Assembly: GCA_014376585.1 (NCBI GenBank)
Contig: JACMRG010000055.1
Span: 1-41,195, forward strand
DNA from: Opitutaceae bacterium
Lineage (GTDB): Bacteria; Verrucomicrobiota; Verrucomicrobiia; Opitutales; Opitutaceae
DNA length: 41,195 bases
Direction: 5' to 3'
Shown here piece after piece: positions 19,701 through 25,714 of the stretch (its first letter is position 1; each line of letters begins with the position of its first letter). The position numbers were made by a program, and so were the translations under genes. The notes under the pieces are model-generated. The model was not told where the DNA came from, searched no databases, and saw nothing but the letters and a program-made list of their open reading frames with translations.

Positions 19701-21590
19701 GCTAACGATCAACGAATGCTCAAACGGCGAGGCCGCCTGGATGTTGCTCGCGTTGCGCGGCTCGACACCCTGGGTTTCAGGTGGGAACCGCGAGGCAACC
19801 CCGGTGGATATTCGCCTGCTCACGACCACCCGACCAATCCGCCCGCAAAATCATGGGATGAGATGTATTCCGAATTGACCGATTTCTTCCGGAAGAGCGG
19901 GCATTGTGACGTCCCTGATTCGTGGGTCATAGCCCCTGATCTTCCGCGCTGGGTGAATCTACAACGGACCCTCAAGAGCACCGGCAGGCTGAATTCCGAT
20001 CATGAAAAGAAGCTCAGCAACCTCGGATTTTCATGGGCGATTTTCGATGCTCAATGGGAGCAGAAACTCGTGGCACTAAAGGCCAAGCTGAGTGCCATTC
20101 GGCGCGGGCAGGCGGCCGCTCTTGAGCCGCTCCTCGCGCGCTGGAGCCAGACACAACGGCAGCAAAACCTCCGTGGCACTCTCCCGCCCGAAAGAAAAGC
20201 CCGGCTCGACGCGATCGGTTTCGAATGGAGTCCCTACGCGGAACGGTGGGACCAGATGCTGGCGGCGTTTCGCCATTTTCGTGAGGTGAATGGTCACTGC
20301 CGCGTGCCCACAAAGTGGGCAGAGAATCCCCAACTCGCCAGATGGGTCGGAGTCCAACGGGCCCAAAAATCATCAGGTCGCCTCAGGCCGGCGCGCGAGA
20401 AAGCGCTCGATGCACTCGGATTTTCATGGGCGGTCAGCCGTCTTGGGGGGAGTCCCAAGCGCGATGGTTGGTCCGCGATGCTGAGTAAGCTCGCGGCATT
20501 TCACGCCGAGCACGGCCATGCACGGGTCCCTCAAAATTTTATCGCCGACAGAAAACTGGGTTGGTGGGTTGCCACTCAGCGCAGGAACCGGCGCAACGGG
20601 AGCTTAACCCCGGACCAGATTCGCGCGCTGGACAGCCTTGGTTTCATTTGGAGCTTCGCCGAAGCTTCCACGTCCCGTTCACACCTAACCACGGCCCCCT
20701 TTGTAGAGAGATGGAATACAATGCTCGAGGCCCTTCGTAAGTTTCGGGCCGAACACGGTCACTGTCGTGTCCCTACTGCTTGGTCTAACAATCGACCGCT
20801 CGCCAATTGGGTTTCGGTTCAACGGCGGCGTATGAAACTGAAAGAACTTTCACCCGAACGCATTATGACCCTGAACGAACTTGGATTCGACTGGATCGTA
20901 ACCCGTGAAGATTCGGTTGCCGGGGCAAAATTAATAGGCCGCACCACTCCTGCCAGCGCAACGAATCGATGGCCGGAGATGTTGGCAGCGCTATTGGAAT
21001 ACAAGAAAGCGCATGGCGACTGCCGAGTCCCACAAAAGTGGAAGCATAACAAAGCCCTTGCCTCTTGGGTTGCGGACCAAAGAGCAGCCTACCAGAGCGG
21101 ACGGTTGAACACAGAACACCAATTCGTTCTCGAGAATTTAGGGTTCGACTGGGACCCGATCGCCACGCGATGGGAGACAATGTTTGAGCAGTTGGTGGAA
21201 TACAAAAAGCGCTTTGGAGACACAAACGTTCACAGCAATGACCGTGAGTATTTTAAGCTTGGGAACTGGGTGAAGATGCAGCGCCGCGACAAGAAGATTG
21301 GTCGCCCGATCAGCCGGGTCCGTCTCGTCCGTCTTGAAGAACTTGGATTCACATGGAGGCTCGTTGAGCCGACCGCGTGGGAGAAAATGTTCAGCCTGCT
21401 AACCGACTTCAAATCTCGCCACGGCCACTGCAATGTGCCCCAGCGTTTTCCCGAGAACATCAGATTTGGGCGGTGGGTGAATACCCAGCGTATGAAGTTC
21501 AAGAACGGGAAGCTCGGGATGGAAAAGCAGCGGCGCCTAGAAGTATTGGGATTCTCGTGGAACACAAAAGCTTCGCCGCAGATCCTCTGA
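16779..21590 (+). CDS. Giant nuclease-helicase with 13 Helicase-Associated (HA) repeats
   Basis: A 1603-residue cytosolic protein. Residues about 10-170 form a restriction-endonuclease-like domain with Asp89 in 'MGIDGVFE' and Gln103-Val-Lys105 in 'CYQVKFR', a PD-(D/E)xK-type site. About 185-640 is a complete SF2 helicase: Walker A 'CATGKT' (Lys216), DEAH at 334-337, 'TATP' from 365 and motif VI QATGRAMR at 556-563. Residues about 667-1600 are 13 HA repeats (PF03457 type), each reading W...L..F....GHCRVP....LA.WV..QR......L....LD.LGF.W. GTG start at 16779 puts the usual 'KFAEFEAHVATLP' lead-in at the N-terminus. Base use is more A/T-rich than in the flanking genes, which suggests transfer. A DNA-translocating restriction or anti-mobile-element role is inferred. 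No methyltransferase is nearby, so it may not need one. Confidence 0.85.
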   Translation: MKVSAPRHPLARWFVGQFRLSVLNKFAEFEAHVATLPSELDRGNAFEVFAEAWLATQRLPQAREVWPGSTVPLSLQESLRLPLNDMGIDGVFESAEDDPTCYQVKFRTDRPRLSWAELSTFFGLADAPCARLVFTNCDEIARIAETRRDVVFVRGSDLDRLTKDDLAEMDAWLAGSVVARKTKSPRPHQEAAIVDILTAFERHSRATALMACATGKTLISLWVAERLEAKTVLVLLPSLALVRQTLHEWLHETNWADLQYRCVCSDPTVLPEEDALVVRQADLDFKVTTEIAAVRRFLQQPSTGVRIVFSTYQSSEVVATAMAGMAAFDLGIFDEAHKTAGLEGLKSAVALKDEKIPIHKRLFLTATPRHYNVAAREKSGDAKIVYSMDVPEVYGVVAHRLPFSAAASAGIITNYRVVISIVTSQEVTAEAIRRGVVLVKGDTVKARQVAHQIALQAAIARYGVRKIFTFHGRVAAAESFVSSGPEGIATHLPEFHCDHISGAMPTGQRERRMREFEKQPRAVMSNARCLTEGVDVPAVDMVAFLSPRRSLVDIVQATGRAMRHSEGKTFGYVFVPLYVEQSRGETTLEAVKRSNYDEIWNVLNRLQEHDDLLAQIIDDLRTQRGATGGFDDTRFRERVEVLGSAMSLEELRRSITAACLDAIGDPWMERYGQLSAYLKQHGNCDIPVRYSANKPLATWVVAQRYERRLGNLSKERIELLDRLGFTWDPYSAEWRGNYLALLAFKELHGHCRVPTNSTEHKGLRAWITAQRSKRGTLDEERVRLLDKLGFDWHSVLATWDERFKELCLFKEKFGHVRVPVTWKENKTLAGWVVRQRVWKRAGKISVDHRQKLEGLGFEWDLLADQAKQWTQNIEKLRAFKEANGHTMISIKQGHDPALSRWLANQRRLRRAGKLSVDQIAVLDGLAVAGDAGEEFRALQWENKFRQLEKLRQSTGWCEPSRGATDREAKALRSWANDQRMLKRRGRLDVARVARLDTLGFRWEPRGNPGGYSPAHDHPTNPPAKSWDEMYSELTDFFRKSGHCDVPDSWVIAPDLPRWVNLQRTLKSTGRLNSDHEKKLSNLGFSWAIFDAQWEQKLVALKAKLSAIRRGQAAALEPLLARWSQTQRQQNLRGTLPPERKARLDAIGFEWSPYAERWDQMLAAFRHFREVNGHCRVPTKWAENPQLARWVGVQRAQKSSGRLRPAREKALDALGFSWAVSRLGGSPKRDGWSAMLSKLAAFHAEHGHARVPQNFIADRKLGWWVATQRRNRRNGSLTPDQIRALDSLGFIWSFAEASTSRSHLTTAPFVERWNTMLEALRKFRAEHGHCRVPTAWSNNRPLANWVSVQRRRMKLKELSPERIMTLNELGFDWIVTREDSVAGAKLIGRTTPASATNRWPEMLAALLEYKKAHGDCRVPQKWKHNKALASWVADQRAAYQSGRLNTEHQFVLENLGFDWDPIATRWETMFEQLVEYKKRFGDTNVHSNDREYFKLGNWVKMQRRDKKIGRPISRVRLVRLEELGFTWRLVEPTAWEKMFSLLTDFKSRHGHCNVPQRFPENIRFGRWVNTQRMKFKNGKLGMEKQRRLEVLGFSWNTKASPQIL
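18777..21560 (+). repeat. Coding array of 13 HA repeats
   Basis: Thirteen units of about 62-85 residues follow each other without a break, each opening with a Trp and closing near 'LGF.W'. Units 1-3, 6, 8-11 and 13 keep most of the consensus. Units 4, 5, 7 and 12 have lost part of the 'GHCRVP' strand, unit 7 completely. The DNA sequences of units differ widely, so the expansion is old. Linkers of 10-20 residues follow units 5, 8, 9 and 10. Confidence 0.85.
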
Positions 21591-21737
21591 CGCTGGTGCT
21601 ACGACTACCGCTTCCCCGTCGCTCTCCTGCGCGGCTGTTCGAACCAATTAGCTTTCGAAAACGGCGGCGACCGAACGATTGCTCTCATTGCCCTCCAACC
21701 CGTGGTATGGTCGGTCGCCGTGTCGACACGGGCTTGA
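21591..21737 (+). pseudogene. Decayed 3' end of a second copy of the Tat-exported glycosidase-like gene
   Basis: Directly after the helicase stop, 49 codons to a TGA at 21735-21737 encode 'YDYRFPVALLRGCSNQLAFE' followed by 'NGGDRTIALIAL'. The C-terminus of the protein at 14687-16480 is 'YNFRFPISLLRDGWNEITVE' followed by 'NGGDQTITVVAL'. Roughly half of the aligned positions are identical by eye. No start codon or upstream part of such a gene is present. The piece is therefore the tail of a diverged paralogue, most of which was lost when the helicase cassette came in, or an old duplication made by the insertion. It is in the same frame as the helicase, separated only by the helicase TGA. Confidence 0.75.
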
Positions 21738-21770
21738 GAAATTGGCGCGGCTTGCTTCGAATCGTTCCCG

Positions 21771-23486
21771 ATGGCGAATCACCCCACGACTCCCGGCGCT
21801 CGCGAGCACACGTTTGACGCGATCGTCATCGGCTCCGGTATCAGCGGCGGCTGGGCGGCGAAGGAACTCTGCGAGGCCGGCCTGCGCACCCTCGTGCTGG
21901 AGCGCGGCCGCGACGTGAAACACCGCGATGATTATCCCACTGCGTTGAAAAATCCGTGGGATTTCCCGCACCGCAACAAGACCTCCCGCGCCGTCGCCAC
22001 CGCGAATCCCATCGCCAAAAAATGCTACGCCTTCGACGAAGCCACCGCGCACTTCTTCGTCAAAGACGACGAGCACCCCTATGTGCAAGACCGGCCCTTC
22101 GACTGGATTCGCGGCTATCAGGTCGGCGGCAAATCCCTCATTTGGGCCCGCCAGACCCAGCGCTGGAGCCGGTTTGATTTCGAGGGCCCGGCCCGCGACG
22201 GCTTTGGTGAGTGGCCGATCACTTACGATGAGCTCGCTCCGTGGTATTCCCACGTGGAGCGCTTCGCCGGTATCAGCGGTAACTACGACGGCCTCGAGAC
22301 CTTGCCCGACGGCGAGTTTCTCCCCGCGTGGGAGATGAACGACGTCGAGAAACACGCTCAGGGCAAAATCATGGCCGCCTTCCCCGGCCGCCACGTCATC
22401 CAGGGCCGCTGCGCCCACCTCACCGCGCCCCAGCCCCAGCACCTCGCGCAGAACCGCGGCCAATGTCAGGCCCGCAACCTCTGTTATCGCGGCTGCCCGT
22501 TCGGCGCCTACTTCAGTTCCAACTCGTCGACGTTGCCCGCCGCGGCCGCCACCGGCCGGCTCACGCTCCGGCCGCACTCCGTTGTAGAGTCGATCCTGCA
22601 CGATCCCGCTACGGGCCGCGCCCGCGGTGTGCGCGTGATCGACGCCATCACGAAACAGGCCACGGAATTTTTCGCCCGCGTCATTTTCGCCAACGCTTCC
22701 TGCCTCAACACCAACCTCCTGCTCCTCAACTCCACCTCCGCCCGTTTCCCCGCCGGCCTCGGCAACGACAGCGGACTCCTCGGACACTACGTCGCGTTCC
22801 ACAACTACCGCGGCAGCCTCGCCGCCTCGATCGAGGGCTTTGAAGATTCCTACTACTCCGGCCGCCGCCCCACGCAGTTGATGATGCCCAATTTTCGCAA
22901 CGTGCGGAAGCAGGAGACCGATTTCCAGCGCGGCTACATGGTGTTTTTCGGCGCGGCGCGCGCCGGCTGGCAGCTCGGTAACAGCACGCCCGGCGTCGGC
23001 GCGGCCTACAAAGACCAGATCACTAGCCCCGGCCCGTGGGGCATCTCGATGATGATGCAGGGCGAGACCGTCCCGCGGAAAGAAAACCACGTCCGTCTCT
23101 CGGCCGACCGCAAAGACGCCTGGGGCATCCCCCAGCTCGTCACTTCCATCGGCTACCACGACAACGACGAGAAGCTCATGCGCGACTTCCTCACCCGCGG
23201 CCAGGAGATGCTCGAAGCGGCCGGCGCCAACAAAATCACCGCCCGCGACTCCAAGCAGAACCCCGGCCTCGATATCCATGAGATGGGCGGTGTGCGCATG
23301 GGCAATGATCCCAAGACTTCGTTGCTCAACCGCTGGAACCAACTCCACGCCTGCCCCAACGTCTTCGTGACCGACGGCGCCTGCATGACCTCGACCGGCA
23401 CCCAAAACCCCTCGCTGACCTTCATGGCGCTCACCGCCCGCGCCGCGCAGCACGCCGTGGCGGAGCTCAAGAAAGGCAACCTGTGA
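21771..23486 (+). CDS. GMC-family FAD oxidoreductase, likely glycoside 3-dehydrogenase large subunit
   Basis: A 571-residue protein. The FAD-binding 'AIVIGSGISGGWAAKELCEAG' region begins near residue 18 (quoted only in part: GSGISGG). 'HEMGGVRMG' with His503 and 'TQNPSLTFMALTARAAQH' with Asn546 form the His/Asn active pair of GMC enzymes. Cys232-x5-Cys238-x3-Cys242 matches the 3Fe-4S cluster spacing of FAD-dependent glucose dehydrogenases (from memory). There is no signal peptide; it probably crosses the membrane bound to the Tat-exported small subunit encoded next, as in gluconate and glucose dehydrogenases. Its TGA overlaps the partner's GTG as GTGA (23483-23486). The DUF1080 hydrolase upstream argues for C3 oxidation of a glycoside. 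Alternative: another sugar or gluconate dehydrogenase. Confidence 0.8.
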   Translation: MANHPTTPGAREHTFDAIVIGSGISGGWAAKELCEAGLRTLVLERGRDVKHRDDYPTALKNPWDFPHRNKTSRAVATANPIAKKCYAFDEATAHFFVKDDEHPYVQDRPFDWIRGYQVGGKSLIWARQTQRWSRFDFEGPARDGFGEWPITYDELAPWYSHVERFAGISGNYDGLETLPDGEFLPAWEMNDVEKHAQGKIMAAFPGRHVIQGRCAHLTAPQPQHLAQNRGQCQARNLCYRGCPFGAYFSSNSSTLPAAAATGRLTLRPHSVVESILHDPATGRARGVRVIDAITKQATEFFARVIFANASCLNTNLLLLNSTSARFPAGLGNDSGLLGHYVAFHNYRGSLAASIEGFEDSYYSGRRPTQLMMPNFRNVRKQETDFQRGYMVFFGAARAGWQLGNSTPGVGAAYKDQITSPGPWGISMMMQGETVPRKENHVRLSADRKDAWGIPQLVTSIGYHDNDEKLMRDFLTRGQEMLEAAGANKITARDSKQNPGLDIHEMGGVRMGNDPKTSLLNRWNQLHACPNVFVTDGACMTSTGTQNPSLTFMALTARAAQHAVAELKKGNL

Positions 23487-24019
23487 ACCGCCGCGAAGCC
23501 CTCCGCCAAACCGCGCTCGCCGCCGGCGCCGCCGCCCTCTGGGCGAGTCTGCCCGCCCGCACTTGGGCCGCCCTCGCCGTGCCCGCGGACTGGTCCGGCG
23601 ACGATGAAGCGCTGCTCACCCTCATCGGCGACACCATCATTCCGGCCACCGCTACTTCGCCCGGCGCTGGCTCCGTGGCCGTCGGCCGGTTTATCATCAC
23701 GCAGGCGACCGACTGTTACCCGCCTCAGTCAATCGAAACGCTCCGCCGCGCCCTCCGCGAAATCGACGCCGCCAGCCGCCAGCGTTTCAGCCAACCGTTC
23801 AGCGCGCTCGGCGTTGGCGAACGCGAACAAGTCCTCACTGCCTACGAGGCCGCGCCGCAGTCGGGTGCCCATCCCTTCCGGCTCATCAAGGAACTGACGC
23901 TGCTCGGCTATTTCACCTCGGAGCTCGGCGCCACGCAGGCCTTGCGTTACGACCCGATCCCCGGCGCCTACCGTGGCGCCGTGAAACTCGCCCCGTCAGA
24001 TCGCAGCTGGGCGCTGTAG
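23483..24019 (+). CDS. Gluconate 2-dehydrogenase subunit 3-like small subunit, Tat-exported
   Basis: A 178-residue protein with GTG start overlapping the GMC stop. It begins MNRREALRQTALAAGAAALW, a twin-arginine signal, then has the helical small-subunit domain: 'ALLTLIGDTIIPATATSPGA', 'VGRFIITQATDCYPPQSIE' and 'PFRLIKELTLLGYFTSELG'. The last element before the end, 'RYDPIPGAYRG', is typical of the family. Small subunits carry the large GMC subunit through the Tat pore and stabilise it. No cytochrome subunit follows, so electrons probably pass to another c-type protein such as the one at 11729-14458. Confidence 0.85.
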   Translation: MNRREALRQTALAAGAAALWASLPARTWAALAVPADWSGDDEALLTLIGDTIIPATATSPGAGSVAVGRFIITQATDCYPPQSIETLRRALREIDAASRQRFSQPFSALGVGEREQVLTAYEAAPQSGAHPFRLIKELTLLGYFTSELGATQALRYDPIPGAYRGAVKLAPSDRSWAL

Positions 24020-24042
24020 CGGGGAGGATTTGCGTTTCTTTT

Positions 24043-24122
24043 TGGTGGCGTCGGGACCTCTGGGCCCGGCTGCACGACCCAACCCTCCATTCCCGTCGCG
24101 CCCGGAGGTCACGACGCTACCT
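24043..24122. repeat. Large imperfect palindrome between convergent genes (two facing REP-like units)
   Basis: The region between the plus-strand sugar genes and the minus-strand sulfatase locus holds a palindrome with arms at 24043-24067 and 24098-24122. By eye 20 of 25 positions pair, around a 30-base loop. The right arm, read on the minus strand, begins aggtagcgtcgtgacctccg, again with a GTAG head. Two REP-like units facing each other resemble a BIME. There is no T-run, so it is not a standard bidirectional terminator. Apart from this and the small ORF at 24141-24365, I see nothing in 24020-24364. Confidence 0.7.
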
Positions 24123-24140
24123 GGCAACGTCCAAGTGATA

Positions 24141-24365
24141 TCAGCCGTTGGTATCAAACCAGACGCCGGTATTCCCCGGCGCGAAGAAGAAGGCGGAGAA
24201 GACACTGAAAATCGAAATCGTCCAGGAAGCCTTCTCCTGCCTCCACGGCCACAAAGTCACCCGTCCTACGTAGCGTCCGGCCGGCAAATCGCGGTCCGCG
24301 TCATCAGCCGATTCGACGGGGAAGCGACCAAGGTCCGTTCGCGGCGGCGGCGGGCCGCGCGCCAT
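24141..24365 (-). CDS. Small hypothetical ORF coupled to the upstream sulfatase
   Basis: On the minus strand the sulfatase stop and an ATG share one base (TGATG at 24367-24363). The frame then runs 74 codons to a TGA at 24141. The product is basic and Pro-rich at the start, followed by 'DLPAGRYVGRVTLWPW' and a hydrophobic stretch 'WTISIFSVFSAFFFAPG' (about residues 48-64) that could be a membrane segment, ending 'TGVWFDTNG'. Codon third positions stay GC-rich, which favours a real or recently real gene. I do not recognise a family. It may be a small membrane protein, or the tail of a degraded gene. Confidence 0.4.
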   Translation of the reverse strand: MARGPPPPRTDLGRFPVESADDADRDLPAGRYVGRVTLWPWRQEKASWTISIFSVFSAFFFAPGNTGVWFDTNG

Positions 24366-25714
24366 CACGGTGTGGAGTCGGAAATTTCCCGGCGCCACAC
24401 GGTGAGCGCCATGCGGAGGCGGTCGCGGGTCGCGCGGTGCGCGGGATCGGGGGCGAGGTTCACGAGTTGGCCGGGGTCGCGGTCGAGGTCGTAGAGTTCT
24501 TCGGCCGGCGCGGTCGGCGCGGCGAAGAGCGCCTGCGCGGGGGTGAGTTTGCCGGCGGCGGCGAGTTCTTGGAAGAGCGCCCAGACGGGGTATTGTTTTT
24601 CCTTGTAGGCGTTGGCCGACATGAGCGGTTTTTGCGGCGTGAGATTTTGAATGTAGCGGTAGCGCGGGTCGCGCACGGTGCGGAGGACGAGTTCGGTTTC
24701 GTCGCAGCGGTCGCGCGCGCCGAACACGTAGTCGCGCGGTGCGGCGGCGTGGGCGCCGAGGAAGGCGCGGCCCTGCATCTTTTCCGGGACGGGCTCGCCG
24801 GCGAGGGCGAGCATTGTGGGCGCGAGGTCGATGGCGGCGAGGAGGCGGTCGGCCACGGTGCCGGGCTTGAAGCCGGCGGGCGCGGGGAAGTTTTTCGGCC
24901 AGCGGATCAGGAGCGGGACGTGCAGGCCCTCTTCGTAGCAGAATTGTTTGTCGCGGATGTGGCAGCGGCCGTTGTCGCCGAAGAAGACGACAATGGTGTC
25001 GTCGGCCAGGCCGTCGGCGGTGAGTTGCGCGAGGACGGCGCCGACCTTGCGGTCGAGCTCGGCGACGGAGTCGAGGTAGGCGGCCCAATCGGCGCGCACG
25101 ACGGGGTGGTCGGGGTAGAACGGCGGGAGGGTGACGCGGGCGGGGTCGGCGAGCCGGGGGGCTTTGAATTCGCGGTGGGGTTCGCGGAAATTGATCTGCG
25201 CGAAGAAAGGCCGGCCGGGCGCGAGGTCGGCCCAGCGGGCGGTGTCGAAGGCGGGGGCGTCGTAGCGGAAATTCCAATCGGTCTTGCCGGGGATCTTGAT
25301 GGCGAGGTCGGCGGGGAACGCGGTGAGGTTGGCGGTGCGGTAGCCGGCATCATGGAAGCGGTGAGAGAGCAGGCGCACGCCGGCGGGAAGGGGGCGTTTG
25401 TCGGCTTCGGCGGTGCGGTGCTGCTGCGCGCCGAGCGGGTGGGCATACATGCCGGTCATGAACGCGGAGCGCGAAGCGGAGCAGACGGGGGCGGTGGTGT
25501 AGAAGCGGGTGTAGCGCACGCCCTCGGCGGCGAGGCGGTCGAGGTGGGGCGTGCGCGCGTCGGGATCGCCGTAGCAGCCGAGTTCGACGCCGAGATCGTC
25601 GCCGATGAGCCAGAGGATATTGGGGCGCGGCGCGGGCGCAGCGGAGGCGAAGACGGGGAGAAGGAGGGTGAGGAGGAAGGCGCGGGCGGGGGCGAGGGTG
25701 GGTAGGGGCATCAT
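24365..25714 (-). CDS. Formylglycine-type sulfatase with CSASR motif (heparan N-sulfatase-like)
   Basis: A 449-residue family S1 sulfatase with a signal peptide (cleavage near 'VFASAAPA'). 'NILWLIGDDLG' supplies metal-binding Asp39 and Asp40. Cys78 in 'CSASR' is the residue turned into formylglycine; the middle Pro of the usual CxPxR is Ala here, a change I recall in heparan-N-sulfatase-like and related clades. 'GDNGRCHIRDKQ' gives the second Asp/Asn metal pair. The start overlaps the upstream sulfatase stop as ATGA (25711-25714), so they are coupled; a second ATG one codon later is equally possible. Likely periplasmic desulfation of a glycan. The position of the sulfate removed cannot be told. 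Confidence 0.85.
   Translation of the reverse strand: MMPLPTLAPARAFLLTLLLPVFASAAPAPRPNILWLIGDDLGVELGCYGDPDARTPHLDRLAAEGVRYTRFYTTAPVCSASRSAFMTGMYAHPLGAQQHRTAEADKRPLPAGVRLLSHRFHDAGYRTANLTAFPADLAIKIPGKTDWNFRYDAPAFDTARWADLAPGRPFFAQINFREPHREFKAPRLADPARVTLPPFYPDHPVVRADWAAYLDSVAELDRKVGAVLAQLTADGLADDTIVVFFGDNGRCHIRDKQFCYEEGLHVPLLIRWPKNFPAPAGFKPGTVADRLLAAIDLAPTMLALAGEPVPEKMQGRAFLGAHAAAPRDYVFGARDRCDETELVLRTVRDPRYRYIQNLTPQKPLMSANAYKEKQYPVWALFQELAAAGKLTPAQALFAAPTAPAEELYDLDRDPGQLVNLAPDPAHRATRDRLRMALTVWRREISDSTP

Noticed and set aside
18777-21560. The repeated helicase region as a CRISPR array or DNA-level tandem repeat
   Set aside because: Units are similar only as protein; base sequences and lengths differ and there are no constant repeats with spacers.
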